64,000 nucleotides of DNA from Methanoregula sp. UBA154 (GTDB lineage Archaea; Halobacteriota; Methanomicrobia; Methanomicrobiales; Methanospirillaceae). The DNA is taken from NCBI GenBank assembly GCA_002502245.1, contig DAPW01000011.1:174667-238666 (forward strand), written 5' to 3'. A program made the translations under genes and the position numbers. Positions 32,842-41,019 of the stretch are shown piece after piece (positions within the stretch are counted from its first letter, which is position 1; every line of letters starts with the position of its first letter). The notes under the pieces were generated by a model. The model saw only the letters and a program-made list of their open reading frames with translations, searched no databases and was not told the DNA's origin.

Positions 32842-33339
32842 TAAAAACGTACTGCTTTTTTCGATCTCGTGAATTTTTTTTTTTAAAGGGCGTGAACTTT
32901 GTCAGTTCACACCGGAACCATGAAAATCGCAGAATATGATGGCTCCCCGCCTCAGGGCCCCTCGCGGGGCACGGCGGGGCAGTTCCGGGTTTTCAAAAAA
33001 GGCTTCCGGTTATTGATCCGCCGCGGGGGTGCCCCTTTTTGGTGCGGCGGCGTTCATCGCAATTATTGAGAGAGTAAAAAAATCCTGAAATCACATTTGT
33101 TTCATGTAATTTTCCGGGGGAAATCTTTGATGCACGGGTGATCTGTGGCAACTGTTGCCTTTGCCCCTACTCCCTGCGCATCACTGCTGTGCAGTCATAC
33201 CATGTTCCACGGGAAACGGGACAGTGAGAATTTCTGTGTTCCTGAAAAATCAGGACAACATTCTCTTAGATCTGCTTCCCATTCCCCTTACGGGTCTGGC
33301 GGTTTCCGTCATGGAAAAGAGGATTTCCCGGGCATTTTT
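32842..33339. other. Intergenic region between bioY and birA
   Basis: Contains the bioY promoter, an 11-nt T run at 32874-32884, R1 copy B (32900-33062), and a small hairpin CCTGA-AAAA-TCAGG at 33241-33254 downstream of birA that could aid termination. No gene is supported. Confidence 0.5.
32900..33062 (+). repeat. Dispersed repeat module R1, copy B
   Basis: Begins TGTCAGTTCACACCGGAACC and ATGAAAATCGCAG exactly as copy A does on the opposite strand, then GGCCCCTCGCGGGGCACGGC, an AT-rich spacer, the CCGCCGCGGGG/GGTGCGGCGGCG hairpin and GTTCATCGCAA as in copy C. R2 does not follow. Confidence 0.75.
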
Positions 33340-34323
33340 TTACTGGCGGTGGATGCAGTCGCCTGCAATGACCCGTTCCAGGTGTCCATTGTCTTTTCTG
33401 ATGATGAGGGCCCCGAACTCATCGATATCGATCGCCTCACCCTCAAAACTTTTCCGGAGCGTCCGGATCTGCACGCGGTTTTCGAGCGTGCAGGACAGGC
33501 TTTTCCATTCCCGTCTGATCGCATCGTACTCCCCGCCCTCGATCAGGAGGTAGTGGTTCTCGAACTCCCTGAGGATCCGTGCCAGGAACGATGCCCGGTC
33601 AACCTCATGGCCGACTTCCGCACAGATCGAGGTGACCTGGTCCTGCAGAGCAGGTGTAAACGTCTTCATGGGGACATTTACATCGATGCCGATACTGAGC
33701 AGGCAGTGGTGCACCACGTCCGCCTCGGCAGAGAGCTCCAGGAGGAGTCCCGCCACTTTCTTGTTGCCGATGAAGATATCATTGGGCCACTTGATGAGCG
33801 CACCGAGATCGAACTCTTTTCGTATCGCCCGGGCAACCGCGATGGAACCCGCCATCGTGATCATGAAGATGTGGTCGACCGGGATGCCGGGTTTGAGCAC
33901 GATCGTGATCCAGATACCGCCGCTGGGAGAGACCCATGCCCGCCCCATCCTGCCGACCCCGCCGCTCTGCTCTTCTGCAATGATCACAAGGCCGTGCATC
34001 TTCCCGGCATCGCCCTCGGAACAGAGCTGTTTTCCCACCCAGATGGTCGAGGGCGTGGTCTCAAGATAGCGCATCTTCTTGCCGATGAACTGCGTCCGGA
34101 GCTTTTTATGGACCTCGTACGGGAGCAGCTTGCTGCTCGTACGGGTGAGGCGGTACCCCTCTTTCTGCGACGAGGAGATGTCGTATCCCATGTCCCGGAG
34201 TTCGTTGATGTGCTTCCAGACCGCCGACCGGGTGATCTTCAGTTCATTGCTGATGGTCTCCCCGGAGAGCGGGGCGGTGGCCCGTTCGAGGATCTCAAGC
34301 ACCCTGAATGCAGATTCCGGCAT
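33340..34323 (-). CDS. birA: Bifunctional biotin ligase/repressor BirA
   Basis: Activates biotin to biotinyl-AMP and attaches it to the PycB lysine. The 327-residue protein has an N-terminal winged helix-turn-helix (residues 1-60: FRVLEILERATAPLSGETIS, then LKITRSAVWKHINELR), a catalytic core with GRMGRAWVSPSGGIW and IKWPNDIFI, and a small C-terminal domain. The HTH implies that it also represses biotin genes, matching the operator at bioY. Start at 34323 (MPESAFRVLE); the frame upstream of it lies in the DUF2111 gene. That gene ends 4 nt before. Confidence 0.95.
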   Translation of the reverse strand: MPESAFRVLEILERATAPLSGETISNELKITRSAVWKHINELRDMGYDISSSQKEGYRLTRTSSKLLPYEVHKKLRTQFIGKKMRYLETTPSTIWVGKQLCSEGDAGKMHGLVIIAEEQSGGVGRMGRAWVSPSGGIWITIVLKPGIPVDHIFMITMAGSIAVARAIRKEFDLGALIKWPNDIFIGNKKVAGLLLELSAEADVVHHCLLSIGIDVNVPMKTFTPALQDQVTSICAEVGHEVDRASFLARILREFENHYLLIEGGEYDAIRREWKSLSCTLENRVQIRTLRKSFEGEAIDIDEFGALIIRKDNGHLERVIAGDCIHRQ

Positions 34324-34327
34324 GCGA

Positions 34328-34750
34328 TCACCGTTTGGCGCTGATCTGTTCCGAGGGGAGCGGGCAGGGGTCCTTGCCGCAGACCTGCTTGAGGATCGCC
34401 GTCTGGTGCTCCATGAGGGTTGCGAGATCGAAGATCCCCGTGATGTCAACGACACCGATTGCACCGATTGCGTTCCCGTCCTTATCCCGGATAGGGCTGA
34501 CGGTGACCGGCACTCCTTTGTAGGCACCGCTCGCGGGAGTGGTCTGTATGGTCGTGTTCTGTGCGATAACGTCAAGCAGCACCGGGCCGTTGTAGTGACG
34601 GTCGATGACCCGGCCTTCCTCCACCCGTATCCCGTCTTTCTCCCGGGATTTGGCCGTCACGGGAAGGCGGTGGACCAGTTCATGGACTGCGAGGACGACC
34701 GGTTCAAGATCGGCTGACTCAGCGCTGCAGGAGAGTGTATAGCGGTGCAT
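34328..34750 (-). CDS. DUF2111 protein (methanogen-specific)
   Basis: 140-residue soluble protein. The segment TTPASGAYKGVPVTVSPIRD followed by GNAIGAIGVVDITG is characteristic of DUF2111, a family confined to methanogens with a PAS/roadblock-like appearance and unknown function. GAGGT lies seven bases before the ATG. It is immediately upstream of birA and co-transcribed, which hints at a link to biotin or carboxylase regulation but proves nothing. Confidence 0.85.
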   Translation of the reverse strand: MHRYTLSCSAESADLEPVVLAVHELVHRLPVTAKSREKDGIRVEEGRVIDRHYNGPVLLDVIAQNTTIQTTPASGAYKGVPVTVSPIRDKDGNAIGAIGVVDITGIFDLATLMEHQTAILKQVCGKDPCPLPSEQISAKR

Positions 34751-35964
34751 CGGAATACCTCACTACTTTGGTCATTCTCTATCCAGATGAAGGTTGTGGA
34801 GGGAGGGGATGGTTTCCGGGATTTCCGATATCCTGATCATCACCGTATGTACCATGCGGGTGATTAAAAATTTTCTTTCAACCGGAGTTTTTGCCTGATC
34901 CGGATTTTACTCCGGAATTACCCAATTATTTTTTGCCATAGATGCTATTCAGCTGTGTATATACCTCGCCGTGTTTTGCACTGCACGCCCTCCCAGATCT
35001 GAATCGATAACGGAATCCGGAATTGTGTCTGGAGGGTTACCGATGGTGGAAGACCGTGACAGGAACTGCATTTCATACCCGGGATCCCCTCTATGTCCCC
35101 ATATCAGCCCTGCAGTCGTTTTTCCTGCTTTTTACCTTTGAAAAAAGTCATATTTTTCCCCCTTCAGGAACCCCCTCATTTTTTCGGCCATAACGGGTTC
35201 CGGTCTGGCCCGGATGTGCCCGGCAACCCGCGGACAACCTCATTTTTGCGCAAAATGCCAGGCCGCTAAAGAGCACGGTCTGAATCCTTTTTAAATGCCC
35301 CTTTTCCAAAAAATACAGCATTAAAAGAAGATTTTCCTTAGGTGTTGGCACCGCTTCCACTGCCGAATTTCCGGGCCTGAAACTACCCGGGACCTCTCCG
35401 TCGGAGAATCGATCAGGGGAGACGTACGTTCCTCTACCCTGTTTCCTTTATAAGGGGGTCCCTTTTATCAGTGACCCGGGATCCCATCTGGCGTCCGGGT
35501 TCTTGTCTTCTCCCGGTGGCAACCAGCATGGCTTTTTCAGAAAGGTATTCCTGTGATGAAAATTTTAATAGATGTCACCATACTTTTTTTGCACAATGCG
35601 AAAATCTGACTGTCGGATTTTTAGAATATCCCTAAGGATCTGTCGGGAACACCCAGATCTTTTTTTCTCGATGATCCATATTCTAACGGATATGCTCCTT
35701 TATCCGAAGCATTTTCATATCGTCCTGCGAACACTACAATGGGAAAACCATAATAGACAGGATCATATGAAAATTATCATTGCCGGGGGTGTCTTCTACC
35801 CCATGAGCCGGGCAGGATTTCGGCTTTGTGGTTGAGGAGCTGTTCGAAGAGGAACTGAAGCGGACTATGGTGTGGTTTGTTAGACACATTTTTATGAAAA
35901 AGAAGTTAGTCAATCATATCTGGATTTTATTAAGTTCCCGGTTCAAATTGGAGGGTTATAATTT
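34751..35964. other. 1.2-kb gap before the polysaccharide export genes
   Basis: No intact gene seen. It contains AT-rich tracts, an imperfect inverted repeat AAATCTGAC-T-GTCGGATTT at about 35601-35620, and a possible gene remnant at 35767-35966. The last 80 bp probably carry the wzm promoter; GGAGGG at 35949-35955 is its ribosome-binding site. Confidence 0.4.
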
Positions 35965-35966
35965 AT
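35767..35966 (+). pseudogene. Possible frameshifted gene remnant upstream of wzm
   Basis: An ATG at 35767 opens MKIIIAGGVFYPMSRAG and stops after 22 codons. One base over, a frame runs from about 35814 (QDFGFVVEELFEEELKRTMV) to a TGA at 35964-35966 that overlaps the wzm ATG as ATGA. The two pieces could be a small gene broken by a frameshift or deletion. No family recognised. Confidence 0.25.
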
Positions 35967-36810
35967 GACCGACACAAACCAGATCGATCCCAGCATTCCC
36001 ACGATCATCATCCGCCCGCCGAAGAAATGGGTGCCGGTTGATCTCCGTGAACTCTGGAATTACCGGGAACTGATCACTACGTTCACGATGCGGGACGTGA
36101 AACTCCGGTACAAGCAGACCGGACTCGGGATTGCGTGGGCGGTCCTCCAGCCGGTTCTTACCATGCTTATCTTCTCCATCATCTTCGGGCGACTCGCCAA
36201 CCTGCCCTCTGATGGCGTCCCCTATCCGCTCTTCGTCCTTGCAGCACTCCTCCCTTGGACACTCTTTGCTGAAGGACTGACGCGGTCCACGACCAGCATG
36301 GTCACCAACGCCAATATCATGACCAAAGTATACTTCCCCCGCCTGATCATGCCGCTCTCCGGGATCATGTCGCCGGTCATCGACTTTGCAGTATGTCTCG
36401 TTATCCTGTTCATCCTGATGATCTACTACAACTTTGTCCCAACAATCAACATCGTGTTCCTCCCCCTCTTTCTCCTGCTGGCTCTGGCAACATCGCTGGG
36501 GGTCGGGCTCTGGTTGTCGGCACTCAACGTGAGGTACCGTGATTTCCAGTACACGGTTCCGTTCCTCATCCAGATCTGGCTGTTTGCATCGCCGGTAGTC
36601 TATGCATCGAGCCTCATTCCGGAACCGTTGCGCGTCTGGTACGGTCTCAACCCGATGGCCGGCGTGATTGATGGATTCCGCTGGGCATTGCTGGGTACCG
36701 GTGCGCCCAGTGCAATGGTGCTGGTATCGGTGGGCATGGTTCTGGTGCTGCTCGTCTCGGGTATGTTTTATTTCCGGAGAATGGAACAGTTCTATGCTGA
36801 TATTGTCTGA
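35965..36810 (+). CDS. wzm: ABC-type polysaccharide export permease (Wzm/TagG-like)
   Basis: Membrane half of an ABC exporter for lipid-linked polysaccharide. 281 residues with six hydrophobic segments. The N-terminal stretch YRELITTFTMRDVKLRYKQT, then GIAWAVLQPVLTMLIFSIIF, and the C-terminal GLNPMAGVIDGFRWALLG are hallmarks of the ABC-2 polysaccharide permeases. It is followed 27 nt later by wzt. Codon use is GC-rich like the host core genes. Confidence 0.93.
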   Translation: MTDTNQIDPSIPTIIIRPPKKWVPVDLRELWNYRELITTFTMRDVKLRYKQTGLGIAWAVLQPVLTMLIFSIIFGRLANLPSDGVPYPLFVLAALLPWTLFAEGLTRSTTSMVTNANIMTKVYFPRLIMPLSGIMSPVIDFAVCLVILFILMIYYNFVPTINIVFLPLFLLLALATSLGVGLWLSALNVRYRDFQYTVPFLIQIWLFASPVVYASSLIPEPLRVWYGLNPMAGVIDGFRWALLGTGAPSAMVLVSVGMVLVLLVSGMFYFRRMEQFYADIV

Positions 36811-36837
36811 TTTGTATCCGGAAGACGAGGGAATACG

Positions 36838-38094
36838 TTGACAAAAAAAATTGCAATCCGCGTCAAAAATCTTGGCAAGAAATACCGGCTTGGTGGATCG
36901 CAGGAGCCGTACCATACCTTCCGCGACGCCATTGTCAGTTCACTCAGGGCGCCAGTGAACGTGTTCCGCAGGACCCCCCCCGTGGAAGAGTTCTGGGCGC
37001 TGAAGGATGTCTCATTTGACGTGGAGCAGGGTGAGGTTCTCGGCATCATCGGGCGGAACGGTGCAGGGAAGTCAACGCTGCTGAAGATTTTGTCACGGAT
37101 TACAACGCCGACTGAAGGTACCGTGGAACTTCACGGGCGGGTGGGCTCGCTCCTCGAAGTGGGGACGGGTTTCCACCCGGAACTGACCGGCCGGGAGAAT
37201 ATTTTCTTATCCGGCTCGATCCTTGGCATGAAACGTCGTGAGATTGATGCCAAGTTAGACGAGATTGTGAAATTTTCCGAGATTGAAAAATTTCTCGATA
37301 CCCCGGCAAAGCGGTATTCGAGCGGGATGTATGTCCGGCTGGCGTTTGCGGTGGCAGCGCATCTGGAGCCAGAAATTTTAGTAATTGACGAGGTGCTTGC
37401 GGTGGGGGATGCTGCTTTTCAGAAGAAATGCCTGGGGAAGATGGGAGAGGTAGCGAAGGAAGGGAGGACGGTCCTGTTCGTGAGTCATAATATGTCCACG
37501 GTCAAGGCGCTCTGCCAGAAAGGTATTTTACTGGAATCAGGAAAAATCGGTTATTCCGGAGAGATTCCTTCGGTAATTGACCATTATCTGAATGGATTGG
37601 TAACGTTGGTGGAAGCTATTCCTCTTTCTGATAAGAAAAGAGCCATAAAAGTTTCCCGAAGGGGAAAAATGCTTGACATTAAGATTATTTCAGATGATGC
37701 GGGCACACAACAAGATATTGATAGTACGAAACCTTTCGAAATCGAAATCAAAATCCAGATCTTTGAATCAATTAATCTCAGCTGCACAATTTGGATACGT
37801 GATCTTTATCGAAACATAATTTTTTTATCCTCAGAAAGACAACAAAACAAGACCTTTGTTTTAGAGAAGGGAATTCATCATATTTCCTGTAAATGTAATC
37901 CATTATTTCTCGCTTCAGGAAATTATTGGATATCCTGTAGTTTGGGCAGTGGTCCGGAAACAGTTGATTGGGTTATTGATGCCCATACGTTCTTTGTAAA
38001 GGAACTCGATATATACCAAAACGGGTTCAACCTTTCTCAGGAAGATGCATTATTACATATTGACCACAATTGGGAAGTAAAAGATTATCGTTGA
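36838..38094 (+). CDS. wzt: ABC-type polysaccharide export ATPase with C-terminal domain (Wzt)
   Basis: ATPase partner of Wzm. Of 418 residues, about 1-240 form the nucleotide-binding domain: Walker A GRNGAGKST, the Wzt/TagH-typical LSRITTPTEGTVELHGRVGS, signature SSGMYVRL and Walker B EILVIDEVLAVGD. Residues about 250-418 form a beta-rich domain that in Wzt proteins binds the glycan terminus and gives substrate specificity. DNA up to about 37.55 kb is GC-rich, but the C-terminal part is strongly AT-rich, so the gene looks mosaic. Start is a TTG at 36838 with a GAGG about ten bases upstream. Confidence 0.93.
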   Translation: MTKKIAIRVKNLGKKYRLGGSQEPYHTFRDAIVSSLRAPVNVFRRTPPVEEFWALKDVSFDVEQGEVLGIIGRNGAGKSTLLKILSRITTPTEGTVELHGRVGSLLEVGTGFHPELTGRENIFLSGSILGMKRREIDAKLDEIVKFSEIEKFLDTPAKRYSSGMYVRLAFAVAAHLEPEILVIDEVLAVGDAAFQKKCLGKMGEVAKEGRTVLFVSHNMSTVKALCQKGILLESGKIGYSGEIPSVIDHYLNGLVTLVEAIPLSDKKRAIKVSRRGKMLDIKIISDDAGTQQDIDSTKPFEIEIKIQIFESINLSCTIWIRDLYRNIIFLSSERQQNKTFVLEKGIHHISCKCNPLFLASGNYWISCSLGSGPETVDWVIDAHTFFVKELDIYQNGFNLSQEDALLHIDHNWEVKDYR

Positions 38095-38141
38095 GAGTTT
38101 GTTAAAACACGCGTTGATCAATATTATCTTTTGAGGGCAGC

Positions 38142-38840
38142 ATGGAGATTCTGGCAATTATTCCCGCTCGCGGAGGCTCGAGGGGGATCCCCCGGAAGAA
38201 TGTCCAATTAATTGCCGGGGAGCCACTGATCGCTCATACTATAAAATCCGCCCGAAAATCAGAATACATAACCCGCATTATTGTTTCAACAGACGATAAG
38301 GAGATTGCTGAAATCTCAAAAGTTTTTGGTGCTGAGGTCGTTCTGAGGCCTGCTGAGATCAGCGGGGATACGGCCTCTTCAGAGGCTGCGCTACTCCATA
38401 CAATCGGATATCTGAAAAAAAACGAAGGGTATTTTCCCGATCTAACGGTTTTTCTTCAATGCACATCACCGCTGGCATTGGCAGAGGATATCGATCGGAC
38501 TATTGCCCTGCTCCTGAACACAGCAACTGATTGTGCATTCTCAGCAACCGAATCTCACCAGTTTCTCTGGAAGACCAGGCGGAACGGATTCGCCCAGGGC
38601 ATAAATCACGACCCAGAGATCCGTCCCCGCCGTCAGGAAATGGAATTGCAGTACCGCGAGAACGGCGCAGTCTACGCTATGCGGACAGAGGGCTTTGTCA
38701 GGGCGGGTCGTCGTTTTTTTGGGAAAATTTCCCTATCCGTCATGCCACCGGAACGATCCCTAGACATCGATGAGCCGTTGGACCTGGAGATTGCAGAATT
38801 CCTGATAAAACGGTCCACTGATACCGAAAAAGGGGGCTGA
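38142..38840 (+). CDS. CMP-sugar synthetase (NeuA-like cytidylyltransferase)
   Basis: Activates a sialic-acid-like nonulosonate with CTP. The 232-residue protein begins MEILAIIPARGGSRGIPRKN, the nucleotide-binding motif of acylneuraminate cytidylyltransferases, with LQCTSPL and DIDEPLDLEIAEF further on. It lies convergent to the NeuB-type gene, which would make its substrate. Whether the sugar is neuraminic, legionaminic, pseudaminic or another acid cannot be told; no NeuC-type epimerase is in the window. Confidence 0.92.
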   Translation: MEILAIIPARGGSRGIPRKNVQLIAGEPLIAHTIKSARKSEYITRIIVSTDDKEIAEISKVFGAEVVLRPAEISGDTASSEAALLHTIGYLKKNEGYFPDLTVFLQCTSPLALAEDIDRTIALLLNTATDCAFSATESHQFLWKTRRNGFAQGINHDPEIRPRRQEMELQYRENGAVYAMRTEGFVRAGRRFFGKISLSVMPPERSLDIDEPLDLEIAEFLIKRSTDTEKGG

Positions 38841-38963
38841 TTATCAGGGATCTTTTATTGTCGTGAAAATTTTCTGTCAATGGTATACACGTGAGTCTGC
38901 CGGCAGGTACAAGAACTTGCACCAGTTTTTACGCGGAAATTATGGGAAATTCCGAATGCGTGA

Positions 38964-40853
38964 TTATATCCCCGTATAATGTTTCAGGCGGTTCAACGCA
39001 ATACGGAACCCCTGGTTATTATTCTGGTGGCCGCGCCAGATCTCCGGTACAAATTCATAATGGTTATCCTCGAGAAGAGTAAACAGGTCCTGCCAGGGAA
39101 TCGAACCTTCACCTACCTGCAGCCCTTCTCCGTCAATACCCGAAGCATCCGAGATATGGACATAGGAGATATACGGTTTCAGAATTTTCACCTGCTCCAG
39201 GAAATCAGCCCGTGCGCTGTTGCAGTACAGCTTATGGTGGGACGTGTCGTAACAGAACGATGCACCGGTTTCACGGAGTACCGAAGCGATCTCCCGTGCA
39301 TCCATGAAAAAGTTCGTATACCATTGTCCGCCGAAATACCAGGGCCGCGGGGGCAGGTTTTCCAGGAATATCTCGATTTTCGGATCTTTTATCTTTTCAA
39401 GCGAATCGTAGAAATTATTCTGGAGGGTTTCCCGGATAACCGTGGGGTGGTCCAGGGTCATCGCGCCCGGATGAACGACAACGCGTATCCTTTTTCCATC
39501 CTGTAAGGGTGCATCGGCAAGTGAATTAAAAACCCCGCGGATAAATTCCACCGATTTTTTCCGTTTCCCGGGATCCGCTGAACAGAGGTCGAGCAGGTTC
39601 CGGTCCCAGAATTCCGGTGCATGGTAGATGATGGGGAAACCATACTTACCCATATCACCGATATGGCTGATATCCTCCGCAGTCAGATGAATTTCAACAA
39701 AACCCGGGTGAAGCGGGGCAAGAGTCGCGATATCTTTGGGTCTTCCCACGAGGCCATAGGGGTGCCGGAACACAAGAGACACCTCCGGGTCTTCAGGTAC
39801 GTCTTCTATATCGGAGACGAGGAATGGTTCATCCGGAGGAATATCCCGTTTTGACATGGTCCCAACCAGGCTGGCGATTTTCTGGGGCGAGAGCCCGATT
39901 CCCGGGCACCTGACCTGCACCATCTCACGGGATACAGCCTGCCCTTTATGGATTGGTCCTCTAGACCAGAGTGATTTCCCGAGGATTTCCCGGTTCAGCA
40001 TCTCTCCCCTAGTAAAATATTTCTCGTCTTCGGATCCCAGTGCACTTTCAATATTCCTGATATCGCGGACCAGTTTGGCAAGCCCTGGCGGCTCTAGGCT
40101 GGCGGCATGATCCGGGCCCTCCATTGAGCGGTCAAGGGTGATGTGCCGCTCGATGATCCGGGCTCCGAGCGCGACTGCCGCAGCGGATATCGCAATGCCA
40201 TGTTCATGGCCGGAATAGCCGACCGGGCAGCCGAACTTCTCGAGCGTTTTTAAAAATAAGAGGTTGACGTTATCAAACGAAACCGGGTAGGTGCTGTTGC
40301 AGTGCAGTAATGCAAAAGAGGCCTGATGGAACCGGAGATACCGAACGGTCTCTTCAAGTTCGGAGAACCGGCACATGCCGGTTGAGAGCACTATCGGCTT
40401 GTTGTACCGGATTATCTGGGAGATCAACGGAAAATTGGTCAGGTCTGACGATGAGATCTTGTACCCGGGTACATCGAGGCTCTTTACAAAATGTACGCTG
40501 GGGATGTCAAAGGCGGTGCACAAAAAATCAAGACCCCGCCCGGTTGCATACTCCTTCAGTTCGGAGAACGCAGCATTCGGCAGAGAGAACTCCCTGAGCG
40601 CAGTCGTGATAAATTTGAGTCCCTTCTCGCAGGAATTGGGATTATCAAGATATTTTTTAATATAAAGGTTCGGTAAATTCCGTATCTGGAATTTCACCGC
40701 ATCGACATGTGCATCAGCGGAAACATCAATAAGCCTGTACGCGTCTTCCAGGATACCGTTGTGATTGATACCGATGTCAGCGATGATGTAGGCTGGATAG
40801 TCATGCCCGATATGCCGGTTATTGATAGTAATCCGGGGGGATCCTTGAAACAC
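38964..40853 (-). CDS. NeuB-type nonulosonate synthase fused to a xylose-isomerase-like TIM barrel
   Basis: 629 residues in three parts. Residues 1-275: NeuB barrel condensing phosphoenolpyruvate with a hexosamine-type sugar, with ADIGINHNG at 25-33, KFQ at 54-56, GYSGHEHG at 212-219 and ERHITLDRSMEGPDH at 235-249. Residues about 284-352: SAF/antifreeze-like domain (RCPGIGLSPQKIASLVG). Residues about 360-629: a second TIM barrel of the AP-endonuclease-2/sugar-isomerase type with VEIHL, PKIEIFLENLPP, SFCYDTSHHKLY and FVPEIW, whose acidic and histidine residues could bind a metal. A typical NeuB is about 340-350 residues, so this is a fusion. GTG start preceded by GAGG. The second barrel may epimerise or isomerise the sugar precursor or product. 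Confidence 0.9.
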   Translation of the reverse strand: MFQGSPRITINNRHIGHDYPAYIIADIGINHNGILEDAYRLIDVSADAHVDAVKFQIRNLPNLYIKKYLDNPNSCEKGLKFITTALREFSLPNAAFSELKEYATGRGLDFLCTAFDIPSVHFVKSLDVPGYKISSSDLTNFPLISQIIRYNKPIVLSTGMCRFSELEETVRYLRFHQASFALLHCNSTYPVSFDNVNLLFLKTLEKFGCPVGYSGHEHGIAISAAAVALGARIIERHITLDRSMEGPDHAASLEPPGLAKLVRDIRNIESALGSEDEKYFTRGEMLNREILGKSLWSRGPIHKGQAVSREMVQVRCPGIGLSPQKIASLVGTMSKRDIPPDEPFLVSDIEDVPEDPEVSLVFRHPYGLVGRPKDIATLAPLHPGFVEIHLTAEDISHIGDMGKYGFPIIYHAPEFWDRNLLDLCSADPGKRKKSVEFIRGVFNSLADAPLQDGKRIRVVVHPGAMTLDHPTVIRETLQNNFYDSLEKIKDPKIEIFLENLPPRPWYFGGQWYTNFFMDAREIASVLRETGASFCYDTSHHKLYCNSARADFLEQVKILKPYISYVHISDASGIDGEGLQVGEGSIPWQDLFTLLEDNHYEFVPEIWRGHQNNNQGFRIALNRLKHYTGI

Positions 40854-41019
40854 GAGACGCCTCTTTATCGCATTATTCGTTACGTCAGTTTACTAGTTAA
40901 TCCTTTCAGGCAGGCCAGGCACATACTGCTCCATCCTCCCGTAGGGGTATTTCGGACCTGGTAGCGAAAGTTCATTCAGGGTCCCCATCACAGAATCATT
41001 CGCTGAGAAAGACTTGATG

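Noticed and set aside
35148..35360. 70-codon minus-strand frame
   Set aside because: No motif, no ribosome-binding site, and Cys/Arg-rich composition; not convincing as a gene.
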